A stretch of 64,000 nucleotides of DNA from Eustoma russellianum (GCA_036186865.1 AP025062.1:9810568-9874567), one strand, 5' to 3'. Positions 46,361 to 57,906 are shown, numbered from the stretch's first letter. The notes: generated by a model not told the origin, from the sequence alone. Made by a program: numbers and translations.

Positions 46361-47812
46361 TGTTGAGAATTATGTTTGGATAATTTTTAAAGTCATGATT
46401 TTAAGCGTTGAATACTTAAAAATGTCATACATGGTCTTATAAATGTTTAAAAGTTGAAAAAATGAAGAAAAATGACATCTATCTCTTAGGTTAATGCACT
46501 TCGATCGATCAATGTACATCGAACCCTCAAATCGATCGATCCATGTAAGGCAGAGAAAAACAAAGACCTTACTATGAGACATCGATATCTAAGCCTGAGA
46601 CACATCGATCGATTGATGTAGGTCACAGACAAACTCTGGAACTCACTGTGAGAAATCGACCTCTCAAGCAGATGCACTTCGATCGATCGATGTCTATGGT
46701 TTTTAGAAATATTTTTCTAAAATATGATAAAATGGTTTTTTTTTTTCATTTTTACATGACTTATATATGTTTATCATGTGTTATTATGTGTTTTTGATGA
46801 ATATAAATGTCTTGTGACTAATGTGCCTTGGAAGTTTCTACAACATATCAAAATGGGCAAAATTGGTATTTTGATTTTTGTAGGTACTTGACATGGTGAA
46901 AATATTTCAAGGATACTTTTATCTTTTATTTATCATTATAAAGGTGTTATTATATCTATTTCTGGCCATCGGGGTCATTTCTGGAGTCTTCTCTCACCAG
47001 GGGTATTTTGGTCATTTTACCTCCGAGGGCAATTTTGGTATTTTTACTCAAGGAATATCTTGAATATCTTATTATCTTCATTGTGGATCTTATTTATGGT
47101 GTTTTTGAAGATTATTTGGTGGTTCTCTATTTTATTTCTCTATTTAATGATATTATCGACATTGAGGATATATGTTACGGTTTTCGTGTCACACTTTATT
47201 TTTTTCTTGAAGAATCTCATGAATATATTGTTGACGGTTCTTAATCATCATTTTGCACAGATTTTTATGGATTTATTTGTGTAAAATTTATCACAACGTA
47301 CAAGGAGAAATTGTGAGAATCTTGATGTTATATGTTGACATAATCCTATCAACTATTATGTATCATTTTTTCTTCAAAAATGTGAGTTGATATACATACA
47401 CACAGCCTCCAAAACTTGTTTATACAGGTGAAAATGATGGTGTATTCATTTTATGACTTTATGCCAAGTGGACCAACCAAAAACAAGCTAGTTGGTAAAA
47501 TTGCCAACTTGGAAATTCCTATTTTGAAACCAAAGGCTATTTTTGGAGGTTGGGAGCTGATTTTCTGTTCAAACTTTCATCCATTAATTGACCTATTCTC
47601 ATCGAAAGAAGTTGAGGTATTCTTGTGGCATATTCCCTTCTTATTATCTTCATTTTGCAAAGGATAATCAAGACATTCCAAGGTGGAAAATTTCGGTCAA
47701 AGTGAAGTGCAAGGTGGACCAATTATTTTTCTCTATGTCGCTAAGTGTACAAGGTGATTATGTGGCCAACCAATGATGTGAAGACAACTAAGACTTGATG
47801 ATGAAGATGGTG

Positions 47813-48812
47813 TGATGCGAATCGGGGATTCCATCATTTGGACTCTGGGCCTATGACAAGAAGTCAAGCTAGAGAACTTGAGATTGACATTGCGAACTTT
47901 TTGTGTAGGCATGTGCAAGACGAGCCGAACGTGCGTTGGATTCATTTTCTTGAAACTAAGCATTTTTAGTTAATCTTGCATAATTGTGTTTGCATGTGTG
48001 TTTCTATTTTTTTCTATTTTCTATTTCTTATTTTCTATGTTTATTATTTTACTAATAAATTTGCCTAGTTGTTCTTGTTTTTGGAAAGTTGATAGGGTAA
48101 AGGGAATGCTTCCTAAAGGATGAGGTCTTGAGAATACAAAAGGAAAGCCTAAAAATCAGCACACCTAGGCCGGCTAAAAAGGAAGGAAAAGAAGGAGGAT
48201 TTGAGACAATTCCAAAACCAATCAAGATAGGATTGCAATCAACCTTTTGAAGATTGAGATGAGATTATCATGCCATAAAAATGGATCTCCAAAATCCCTC
48301 AAAAAGGCAAGAAATCGGCTGCATTAGTAGGAGAAGGAATATTCCATTTTCAAGATTGTTCTTTTAGGAAAATTACAATTTATCTCTTTTAACTTTTTGG
48401 TAGGTATTAAATAGAGATTATTTTTTCCTTTTTGGTTGTTTTTGGCTGAAATTTTCAGCCTATAAATAGGACAAGGCCGCCGGCCTTAGGGAACAACTTT
48501 TCATCAATAATATTTTGTGTGTTTTCTTCTCCGAGTGAGTGAAACTTTGTTTTCTTGATTTTGCACTAAAAATCAAGGCTAATATCTCTCAATCTTGAGC
48601 AAATTGAGGGTGATTGCCAAGGGTTGAAGTGACCGTCTAGGAGGGCCTATTGAAGGTTTGCCTACAAACGCACACTTGAATCTAAGGTATTGCTTAAGCC
48701 GGCAATTTCGACACAACGGAAGCAAGGAGAAGTTTACTTCTTTGTGCCTAAACCCTTGTGGATAGGTTGTTGGAGGTGGAAGAGTGGATCCTACGCTTGT
48801 CAGCTTGCATCA
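47813..48812 (+). repeat. 5' LTR of the CRM-like element
   Basis: TGATGCGAAT...CTTGCATCA. Its first ~156 bp are a copy of the pol C-terminal coding sequence, because pol reads into the 3' LTR. Promoter at 48444-48468. GC-rich GGCCGCCGGCC follows the TATA box. Confidence 0.93.
48444..48468 (+). promoter_or_regulatory. Palindrome abutting the TATA box
   Basis: GGCTGAAATTTTCAGCC (48444-48460, perfect 17-bp palindrome with one central base) directly precedes TATAAATA (48461-48468). The same arrangement is at 55909-55933 in the 3' LTR. The core matches the repeated palindrome of the unrelated Copia-2 LTR. Confidence 0.8.
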
Positions 48813-48815
48813 AAT

Positions 48816-48833
48816 TGGTATCAGAGACTCAGG
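48816..48833 (+). other. Primer binding site of the CRM-like element
   Basis: TGGTATCAGAGACTCAGG three bases after the 5' LTR, matching the tRNA-iMet complement at its first 11 bases. Confidence 0.8.
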
Positions 48834-50557
48834 TCACTCAATTCCACCAACTATCCTGCATTTTCTTTTCATTTATTCTTCATCCATAATCTGAATTTTA
48901 TTTTTCTTTTCCTCATACACGTTTCTTTTCATCATTAAAAAAAAACAAAAAAAAATTCTTGTAGCCGATTTATTTCAAAAACAAAAAAAAATTTGCATCT
49001 TTCTTTGACAACTTGAGCATTTAGGATCGTTGATTAGGAATTTCAATTCAGCATCACAAATATTTGCCTACATTATCCAAAAAGCCACCTAGTCATATTC
49101 AATCTTGTTGCTACCGAAGCTATTGGTTGATTTTGATTTTTATGTGGCTTGATTTCATATTGTGACTGAATTCATACATTGATCTTTGTTCAAGTATCAA
49201 TTTCAGCATTCAGCCCATTTGACCCAAAAAAAAAAAAAAAGGGTCTCAGCCAACCCCCCCAGGCAGCACCTACCCTACCCCCACCCCTACTGGCCGCACC
49301 TACCCCCCCAGGCCAAAATTCATCAGCACCCAAAAATCATCTAAACACCTCAAAAACAGCCCCAATTGATCCCTCAAACCAAAATCCCTAATTCAATTCA
49401 TCAAAATCCCCAAATTAGCCCAAAACCCTAATTTTGCCTAACCCTAATTTTTGTTTTTGGCCAAATTCTCACTATTCCAAGGGTGTTTCTTGAAATTGAA
49501 GGTACCACGGTGATCACGGAGTTCAATTCTACATTCTGCCCAAAAACAGAACTTTTGAGGGTAAAAGTGTAAAATTACGATTTTGCCCCCGAAAAAAAAA
49601 AGAAAAAAAATCAGAATCTGAAAACAAAAAAAAGGACAGAAAAAGGGCAGAAAAGTGAAGAAAGAAAATCAAAAGCAAAAGGAAAGACGTTGGACGTTTA
49701 TTACACCATTGTGGCCATATTGAGTGTTCTTGCGAAACTCACCAAAAACAGCCCGCCCACTCAGTTTGATAGCCATAATCTGACCCATATACATTGCTTT
49801 CCACTTGAATATTTGATTTTTGTATGCATTTGAGCCATTTTGTGATTTTAAGTGCATAGGATCAAAATTGACTAAAGATTGCCCACGGCAACCCCTAGTC
49901 CTTCTTTGATTCAGCCTTTTACATCATTTTTGGTTTCATTTCTTCTTTGAATCGTAGTTAAATTGTTCAAGTTGGTGTCCCAATCGTTGGAGTCTATTTT
50001 GGTGAGATTTGATATCTTTTTTGGTGCAAGTTGCGAGTTTTGATACCCGGATTAATAGCTGTTTTTGCTGCTGATTTCTACTGTTTTGGAGCTGTTTTTC
50101 CACTGTTTTTAAGGGTATATAGGTGCTGGAATTTGCTGATTTGGTACAGCACCAAGTTGGAAGAAAACCGGACCATTTCGGAGCGTCTTTATCGCGTTTT
50201 GGAGACTGTTTTAGCTGCAGATCAGCAACTGTTTGGGTCTGATTTCAGCGTCTCTTTGACGCCAAATACGCGTCAAAACAGCTGGTTTTGGTTCATTGTG
50301 GGTTGGATTCGATTTGGACAAGTTTGGGTAAAAACTGTGCATCACATTGCGGTATTGGGTATATTGTACGAGACTTGGCATTCACCTATCTTTATTGCTC
50401 TCTTTGACATTTATTAGCCTCAGATTGATCAAGAAACAAAGTGGTAAGAGAGAGAAAAGAGAGATAGACGAGTGCACAAAATTTCCATTTACCCATTTGG
50501 ATTATTTGTTTTTGGTATCTTGTGCTCTTTGTTGTTTCTGATCTTTTCAGGTTTAGA
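48834..50557 (+). other. 1.7-kb untranslated leader of the CRM-like element
   Basis: No convincing gene. Contains long A runs (48938-48955, 48980-48990, 49590-49632), the hairpin GACCC-A15-GGGTC (49221-49245) and a C-rich patch (49246-49320). The last bases before the gag ATG (TGATCTTTTCAG at 50539-50550) look like a 3' splice site, so part of the leader might be removed; a donor was not identified. Confidence 0.7.
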
Positions 50558-52366
50558 ATGGAAGCATCAAGCCAGCGTTCAGCAAGCAGGTCAAAGGAAG
50601 CAGAGAAACCGCAGGCTACACTGGAGCAGATAACCCAGATGATACAGGAATTGTTGGATGGTCAGGCGACGCACTGGGCCGAGATAGACGAGCTCCGCGA
50701 GAGGCAGAACAAAAGCGAAGGTCAAGGTACGAGTAGGGCAGCCCCTACGCGTCAAGCAAGAAGAATCACACAGGAGGAGCCAGAAGCAGAAAGTCACCGT
50801 CCGTCCACCATCGAGGCGCGCAGGTCAGTACCTCAGCCACCTCCGAGAAGACACACACATCGCAGGTATGATGATTATGATCCACTAGATCAAGATGAAG
50901 ATGATGTCGATGATAATCCCCCTCGTGGTTATCAAAGACGTCATAACCCCCTCTACCCCCAAGACGACGATTACTTAAAAACTAAAATTCAAATTCCAAC
51001 ATTTTATGGTAAGAGTAACGCCGACGAGTACTTAGAGTGGGAAACAAAAGTGGACTTAATTTTTTCATGTACAAACTATACGGAGTTGCAAAAGGTGAGG
51101 TATGCGTCAATTGAATTTTCCGGCTATGCATTAAATTGGTGGACTAATCTATGTAGAAATCGGACTAAAACGAGACAACCCCCAGTCCTTACTTGGGAAG
51201 AAATGAAATTTGAGATGCGACAAAGATTTGTTCCAAATGATTTTGAGAGTACTATATTCAGTAATTTACAAAACTTACGGCAAGGAAACAAGAGCGTTGA
51301 CGATTATTTTAAAGAGCTAGAAGTTTTGTTGGAAAGATCAAATTTACAGGAACCCGAGGAAGCCACCAAAGCACGTTTTCTGCATGGATTAAATAGGGAG
51401 ATTGCACACAGACTTGAGCTTCAGCCCTATCTGGACCTGACATCCATGGTGCACATGGCGGAGAAAATCGAGCACCAGCTTAAGGTACGCAATTCTTCCA
51501 ATTTCAATTCAGTTTATCGTACTAATCAATCTTCCTCGTCCAAGTTTCAAAACAGGTCTTTCAAGAACAGCGGAGGTCCAACAAATCAAGGCCAGAACCG
51601 TGGACAACCGTGGCCCACGAATCAGGAAAGGCGCGTGCAGTCCACGCCTAAGCAAGACAATCAAGGCAAACAAAACGCCTCCACAGGGAGTTCTTCTAGA
51701 CCCTCGTCTGGTTTTCGTGACATTAAATGTTTTAAGTGTCAGGGTCGTGGTCACATAGGTCGTGAGTGTCCTAATGCTAAACGTGTCATGTTAATTGAGG
51801 AAACTAGCGAGTATGTGACTGAATCTGAGCATGAGTCTGAGCATGAAAACGACAATGAACTTGAAATTGAAGAAGAACTAGGGGATGACACTGAATTTGA
51901 GAATCATGAGTTTCTTGTTGTTAGGAGATCATTAAGTGCATTTCAAAAAGTAGACGAGCATGAACAACATAGGGAGAACATTTTTCATATTCATTGCATG
52001 GTGAATGGTAAAGTATGTACTATGATCATTGATTCTGGTTCGTGCGCAAATGTGGCTAGCATTGAGTTGGTTCGAAAATTAAACTTGCCCATGACTAATC
52101 ACCCACACCCTTATAAACTTGCATGGTTGAATGATTGTGGTGAAGTTAGTGTTAGCAAGCAGGTTTTACTTTCATTGAGCATTGGTAGTTACAAAGATGA
52201 TATTCTGTGTGATGTTGCACCGATGCATGCTAGTCATATACTACTTGGTAGGCCATGGCAGTTTGATAGGCATGTTACATATGATGGTTATCTGAACACA
52301 TATTCTTTCAAATTGCATGGTAAGTTGTACAAATTGCACGCACTCCCCCCACACAAAGTTCACTGA
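50558..52366 (+). CDS. Gag and protease of the CRM-like element
   Basis: ATG at 50558 opens MEASSQRSASRSKEAEKPQA. I prefer it to the upstream ATG at 50522 because the latter only adds a hydrophobic leader. The capsid domain spans roughly codons 150-290 (YLEWETKVDLIFSC, WWTNLCRNR, DDYFKELEVLLERSN), followed by a basic Gln/Asn-rich linker and one zinc knuckle (CFKCQGRGHIGREC, 51728-51769). After an acidic spacer comes the retropepsin with MIIDSGSC (DSG at 52031-52039) and HILLGRPWQFDRHVTYDGY. The frame stops at 52364-52366 after a run of six C (52345-52350); a one-base shorter run would carry it into pol. Confidence 0.92.
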   Translation: MEASSQRSASRSKEAEKPQATLEQITQMIQELLDGQATHWAEIDELRERQNKSEGQGTSRAAPTRQARRITQEEPEAESHRPSTIEARRSVPQPPPRRHTHRRYDDYDPLDQDEDDVDDNPPRGYQRRHNPLYPQDDDYLKTKIQIPTFYGKSNADEYLEWETKVDLIFSCTNYTELQKVRYASIEFSGYALNWWTNLCRNRTKTRQPPVLTWEEMKFEMRQRFVPNDFESTIFSNLQNLRQGNKSVDDYFKELEVLLERSNLQEPEEATKARFLHGLNREIAHRLELQPYLDLTSMVHMAEKIEHQLKVRNSSNFNSVYRTNQSSSSKFQNRSFKNSGGPTNQGQNRGQPWPTNQERRVQSTPKQDNQGKQNASTGSSSRPSSGFRDIKCFKCQGRGHIGRECPNAKRVMLIEETSEYVTESEHESEHENDNELEIEEELGDDTEFENHEFLVVRRSLSAFQKVDEHEQHRENIFHIHCMVNGKVCTMIIDSGSCANVASIELVRKLNLPMTNHPHPYKLAWLNDCGEVSVSKQVLLSLSIGSYKDDILCDVAPMHASHILLGRPWQFDRHVTYDGYLNTYSFKLHGKLYKLHALPPHKVH

Positions 52367-55300
52367 TGATCAAAAACGCCTGAGCAAATCTAGAGCCGAC
52401 CCAAAAGAGAAAGAAGCTGAGCGTAAGTTTCTGGAGAGCATGAAAAGTGAGGCAAAACGACAAGAGGGAAAGGGAAAAGAGGTAGTACCCCTGAGTGCTA
52501 GTGAGAGCAAGAAGAATTGTGGGTACTTTGCGAAACAAAGAGAGTTAAGTCACGCCCTTAACACCAACAAAACTGTCCTCATCTTAGTGTATAAGGAGTG
52601 TCTCATTTCTAGTGAAGAGCTGCCACCAACTTTACCCACCTCTGTACTATCCCTTCTTGAAGAATTTGATGTCTTATTCCCCACTGAGCCACCCAAAGGA
52701 TTGCCACCCTTGAGAGGAATAGAGCATCAAATTGACTTTGTACCAGGAGCTGTCCTTCCTAATCGACCAGCCTATAGAGCCAACCCTGAAGAGACCAAAG
52801 AAATTCAAAGACAGGTTGAGGAGCTTCTATCTAGTGGATTAGTAAGAGAGAGTCTGAGCCCTTGCGCAGTACCCGTTATCCTAGTCCCTAAGAAAGATGG
52901 CACTTGGAGAATGTGCGTTGATTGTAGAGCGATAAATAAGATCACAGTAAAGTATAGATATCCCATACCTAGGTTGGATGACATGTTAGATATGCTATAC
53001 GGATCCAAGCTCTTCACAAAAATCGATCTCAAGCAAGGCTATTTCCAAGTAAGAATAAAGGAAGGGGACGAGTGGAAAACGGCATTCAAAACCAAATTCG
53101 GGCTCTATGAGTGGTTAGTGATGCCTTTCGGGCTCACTAACGCCCCTAGTACCTTTATGCGGTTGATGAATGAAGTTTTGAGAGCTTTCATTGGAAAATT
53201 TGTCGTAGTCTACTTTGATGACATCCTGATCTATTCTAAGACCTTCGACGACCATTTAGAGCACCTAAGAGCCGTTTTTGAGAAACTGAAAGCCGAACAA
53301 CTCTATGCCAATCTTAAGAAATGCTCCTTTTGCTTAGAGAGAGTTGTCTTCTTAGGTTTCGTAATCACTGCTGATGGGATAGAGATGGATGAGGAGAAGG
53401 TGAGGTCGATTGTGGAGTGGCCTACACCTAAGACTATTGGAGAGGTGCGTAGTTTTCATGGCTTAGCAAGCTTCTATCGTAGATTTGTTAAAGACTTTTC
53501 TTCCATAGCCGCACCCCTGAATGAGATTGTTAAGAAAGATATGCCTTTTCAGTGGAAGGAGCCACAACAACAGGCATTTGACGAGCTGAAACGTAGGCTA
53601 ACCACTGCACCCATTCTTAGGTTACCCAATTTCGATGAAACCTTTGAGATAGAGTGTGATGCTAGTGGCGTGGGTATTGGAGCTGTCTTGATGCAAGGTA
53701 AACAACCCGTAGCCTACTTTAGTGAGAAATTGAAGGGAGCAGCATTGAATTATTCAACTTATGACAAGGAACTGTACGCCTTAGTTAGATCCCTCCAAAC
53801 TTGGCAGCATTACCTCCAGCCTAAGGAATTTGTGATTCACACTGACCATGAGAGCCTCAAATACCTTAAGGGCCAAGGAAAACTGAACAAGAGACATGCC
53901 AAGTGGGTAGAATTCATCGAACAATTTCCGTATGTGATTAAATACAAACAAGGCAAGGATAACATAGTCGCTGATGCCCTCTCTAGGAGATATACCCTAG
54001 TGACTACCTTATCCTCACGTTTTCTAGGATTTGAATCACTGAAGGAGTTGTACGCTGATGATCATGACTTTGGCACCATTTTTGATGCTTGTCAAGAAGC
54101 CCCTTTTGGAAAGTTCTACATGCATGATGGATATCTCTTTAAGGAACAAAAATTGTGTGTGCCCCAGACTTCCATGAGAGAGATACTAGTGAGAGAAGCC
54201 CATGGAGGAGGGATGATGGGACACTTTGGAGTGTTCAAGACATTGGAAACCCTTAAAGAGCATTTTTATTGGCCTCATATGCGTGTAGATGTTGAGAGGG
54301 TGTGTGCACACTGCATTACGTGCAAGCAAGCCAAATCTAAGTCACAACCACATGGCCTTTATTCCCCACTACCCGTACCTGATTCTCCTTGGATTGACTT
54401 ATCTATGGACTTCGTTTTAGGCCTACCTAGGTCTAAGAATGGTAGGGATAGTATTTTTGTTGTGGTTGATCGTTTTTCCAAAATGGCACATTTCATTGCA
54501 TGTAAGAAAGTCGATGATGCTAATCATGTTGCTGATTTGTTCTTTCGTGAGATTGTTAGATTGCATGGCATGCCTAAGACTATTGTTAGTGATAGAGATA
54601 CCAAGTTTTTGAGTCATTTTTGGCGGGTTTTGTGGGCTAAGCTTGGTACTAACTTGTTATTTTCCACCACTGCTCACCCACAAACTGATGGACAAACTGA
54701 GGTAGTCAATCGTACTCTTTCACAGTTATTGCGTGCCATTCTTCAAAAGCATATTAAAAGTTGGGAGGATTGTTTACCATATATTGAGTTTGCATATAAT
54801 AGGAGTGTTCATCATGGTACATTGCATAGTCCTTTCGAGGTTGTGTATGGCTTTAATCCCTTGTCTCCTATAGATTTGATTCCCATCCCCGTGCACGAGC
54901 AATCAAGTTTAGATGGTAAACAAAAAGCTGAAACAATTCGAAAATTGCATGAAAAGATTAAACACCAACTTGAAGAAAAGAATAAGGCATATGCACGTCG
55001 AAGTAACAAGCATCGTAAAGACATTTCTTTTAAGCCAGGAGACTTAGTTTGGTTGCACCTTCGCAAAGAGAGGTTTCCTAAGGAGCGAAAAAACAAGTTG
55101 TTACCTAGGGGAGATGGCCCCTTCAAAGTACTTCATCGCGTGGGACCAAATGCTTATGTATTGGATCTTCCTCCAAGATATGACTCTATTTCCACTACAT
55201 TCAACGTTGCTGATTTGACCCCCTACACTGATGAGTCCTTTGATTCGAGGACGAATCCTTCTGAGGAAGGGGGGATTGATGCGAATCGGGGATTCCATCA

Positions 55301-55433
55301 TTTGGACTCTGGGCCTATGACAAGAAGTCAAGCTAGAGAACTTGAGATTGACATTGCAAACTTTTTGTGTAGGCATGTGCAAGACGAGCCGAACGTGCGT
55401 TGGATTCATTTTCTTGAAACTAAGCATTTTTAG
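52352..55433 (+). CDS. RT, RNase H and integrase of the CRM-like element
   Basis: Open for over 1000 codons in the +1 frame relative to gag. RT: PCAVPVILVPKKDGTWRMC, LDDMLDMLYGSKLFTKIDLK and the catalytic VVYFDDILIYS (53211-53222). RNase H: ECDASGVGIGAVLMQ, YDKELYALVR, HTDHESLKYL and IVADALSRR. Integrase: HHCC finger (GHFGVFKTLETLKEHFYW ... CITCKQ), the core with MDFVLGLPRSKNGRDS, DRDTKF and QTDGQTEVVNRTLS, and RGDGPFKVLHRVGPNAYVLD. The tail DSRTNPSEEGGI crosses the purine tract and the last ~52 codons lie in the 3' LTR. There is no classical chromodomain. All catalytic residues I can check are present. Confidence 0.93.
55263..55276 (+). other. Polypurine tract inside the pol frame
   Basis: GAGGAAGGGGGGAT directly before the 3' LTR, translated as EEGGI within pol. 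Primer for plus-strand synthesis and coding sequence at once. Confidence 0.85.
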
Positions 55434-56277
55434 TTAAGTCTTGCATAATTGTGTTACATGTGTGTTTCTATTTTTTCTATTTTCTATTTTCTATTTTCTA
55501 TGTTTATTATTTGTTACTAATAATTTTGCCTAGTTGTTCTTGTTTTTGGAAAGTTGATAGGATAAAGGGAATGCTTCCTAAAGGATGAGGTCTTGAGAAT
55601 ACAAAAGGAAAGCCTAAAAATCAGCACACCTAGGCCGGCTAAAAAGGAAGGAAAAGAAGGAGGAATTTGAGACAATTCCAAAACCAATCAAGATAGGATT
55701 GCAATCAACCTTTTGAAGATTGAGATAGATTATCATGCCATAAAAATGGATCTCCAAAATCCCTCAAAAAGGCAAGAAATCGGCTGCATTAGTAGGAGAA
55801 GGAATATTCCATTTTCAAGATTGTTCTTTTAGGAAAATTACAATTTATCTCTTTTAACTTTTTGGTAGGTATTAAATAGAGATTATTTTTTCCTTTTTGA
55901 TTGTTTTTGGCTGAAATTTTCAGCCTATAAATAGGACAAGGCCGCCGGCCTTAGGGAACAACTTTTCATCAATAATATTTTGTGTGTTTTCTTCTCCGAG
56001 TGAGTGAAACTTTGTTTTCTTGATTTTGCACTAAAAATCAAGGCTAATATCTCTCAATCTTGAGCAAATTGAGGGTGATTGCCAAGGGTTGAAGTGACCG
56101 TCTAGGAGGGCCTATTGAAGGTTTGCCTACAAACGCACACTTGAATCTAAGGTATTGCTTAAGCCGGCAATTTCGACACAACGGAAGCAAGGAGAAGTTT
56201 ACTTCTTTGTGCCTAAACCCTTGTGGATAGGTTGTTGGAGGTGGAAGAGTGGATCCTACGCTTGTCAGCTTGCATCA
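55277..56277 (+). repeat. 3' LTR of the CRM-like element
   Basis: Nearly identical to 47813-48812 (few substitutions and single-base indels by eye). Begins with the last ~157 bp of pol. Palindrome plus TATA box at 55909-55933. Confidence 0.93.
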
Positions 56278-57417
56278 TGGTGACACATGTGCATTCTTAT
56301 CTTCAAGGCCTATTTCACACTATAAATAGGAGGCAAAGGTGAAGAAGAAGAACACACACTTGAAAGCAAAAGTTGAAGATCATTCTTGCTATTCTCTTCT
56401 TGTTCTTGATTCATTCTTTGTAGCTAAGGTGTTTCACTTCTTGTTGTTGTTAAGCTACATTATACATGCCTTCTTGGGTTGATTTTGTAAGATTGGTTAG
56501 CCATGTTTATAAAGGTACACCAATAGGTGATAGAGGTGTTGCAACCAAGAGTTACATAAAGGTGTTCATCCAAGTCTTGAATAAGGTTATTGTTTAATAC
56601 AAGGATCAAGCTTGGTTCTTGTTGTATTTGTGTTCATTTCATAGTGAAATCAAAGGAAAGGTGTTCCTTGAGAGTGGAGCAGGTCATATTGACTGAACCA
56701 GGATAAATCTTCGGTGTTCTTGTTTTCTTTCTACTTTTCTGTTTCTTCTCGTTTTCATTGCAGATTTCACACAATTTCACACGTCTTCAAAAAATAGCAA
56801 AATACTTTAAAAATTCTACTTTTTTGTGGATTTAGACTTCATACTGTTAGCTTTCATTTACAATAAGAATCACTTGATTTGAGCAAAGGAAAGTTAGCCT
56901 TTCAGTCATTGCAATATAACTGCTCCATTCTAGCTGCAATCTGACCAGTCTCAAAGAAACTTGAATTCTGATTTCATCTAGAATAGTTTCAGGTCAGGTC
57001 CTTTTTGAAACTTAAGCTAGACATCCTAAGGAGTATTTTGATATAAAGATCATCCTTTTGGGTTGAGTAATTAAAGAGAAACATGTTTTCAAATTTCAGC
57101 AGTATTTTGTCCAATTCTGTCAAGATTGACCATCTGAATCTTTTTATTTGTTCGAAGGGCCAAACGATCTTATTTTTGTCTCATTTTTGGAGAGAGTCTA
57201 GTAAAGACATTGAAATTAATTTCTGGAAAGTTTCATAATTTTTGGAGTTGTGTACACTGTGTTTTGAATTTATCGAAACGTATACTGAATCTGAGGAGGT
57301 CCCATATTCTGTTTTCAAAGGGGATTTTAATTAAGGGTAGTCGTGTAATTTCTGCTAACCACTATTCACCCTCCCTCTCTAGTGGTGTTTACTGCAGGTG
57401 TATAGTCCAACAACCGG

Positions 57418-57906
57418 TATTCCCATAAAATCAACCTTCATGCGATGCTCCAAACAATAACATCCTGTATGTCCCTTGACATCAACCACTCCGGTTCAGA
57501 TGCCATGACGGCGCACTAACTGAACATAAGTACGGTAACGTAACATGATATATCAGACAATAAACTTTTCAAAACATTTATAAGATGCAACAAGTATGCA
57601 AGTGACCCCGTTTCTATTCCATATCACATGTATAAATATTCCAATAGTGCTTTTATCATCAGACCCTTAAAGCTTATTGTGTCACTCTTAATCTATATCT
57701 TAGGGTATGAAATATACATCTTCTACTTAACATAAACATCCAAAAACCCTAATTTCCTATACTATTCTATATTCTTCCACATTTCGTACAAATATCATAA
57801 AGTAACCATGTCGTTTATCATACTTTACTTTCTATCTCTTATCTTTATAAACATACGTCAACTGATTTATTCCTTGTCTAATTACATATATAAACCGTGT
57901 GCGTGT

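Larger units (their letters stand above)
47813..56277 (+). mobile_element. Young CRM-like Ty3/gypsy retrotransposon
   Basis: LTRs 47813-48812 (1000 bp) and 55277-56277 (1001 bp) are nearly identical. TSD TGGTG is exact on both sides. The internal part has PBS, a long leader, gag-protease, pol and a polypurine tract that lies within the coding frame. The zinc-knuckle type (CFKCQGRGHI), protease with LLGRPWQFDR and the integrase tail (GPMTRSQAREL) with pol running into the 3' LTR fit the CRM clade of chromoviruses, many of which favour centromeres. The only clear coding defect is a frameshift at six C (52345-52350). It is the most recent insertion in the window and may be active or supply proteins in trans. 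Confidence 0.92.
24483..57412 (+). mobile_element. Copia-1: Sirevirus-like Ty1/copia element with three nested insertions
   Basis: LTRs start TGTTGAGAA at 24483 and 46361 and end CCAATA at 29812 and CCAACA at 57412. Flanks are GCCGG (24478-24482) and ACCGG (57413-57417), a target duplication with one change. Between the LTRs lie PBS, gag, a coiled-coil region, protease, integrase, RT, RNase H and purine-rich tracts. Removing the solo LTR, Copia-2 and the CRM-like element leaves LTRs of 2589 and 2582 bp and about 5.3 kb of internal DNA. The gag-coiled-coil arrangement, purine-tract array and palindrome-rich LTRs fit Sireviruses. All coding parts are mutated. Confidence 0.88.
46361..57412 (+). 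repeat. 3' LTR of Copia-1, split by the CRM-like element
   Basis: 46361-47812 and 56283-57412 align with the 5' LTR; net length about 2582 bp. U3 palindromes at 46499-46694 and a TATAAATA box at 56321-56328 are kept. The junction TGGTG is duplicated by the insertion (47808-47812 and 56278-56282). Confidence 0.9.

Noticed and set aside
50031..50417. 128-codon ORF in the leader of the CRM-like element
   Set aside because: No homology to a known domain that I can recognise; atypical composition and position before gag suggest a chance frame in the leader, although a leader ORF cannot be excluded.
52345..52366. Programmed +1 frameshift between gag-protease and pol of the CRM-like element
   Set aside because: Chromoviruses of this type normally use one continuous frame, and the shift sits in a plain homopolymer run, so a one-base indel or sequencing error is more likely.
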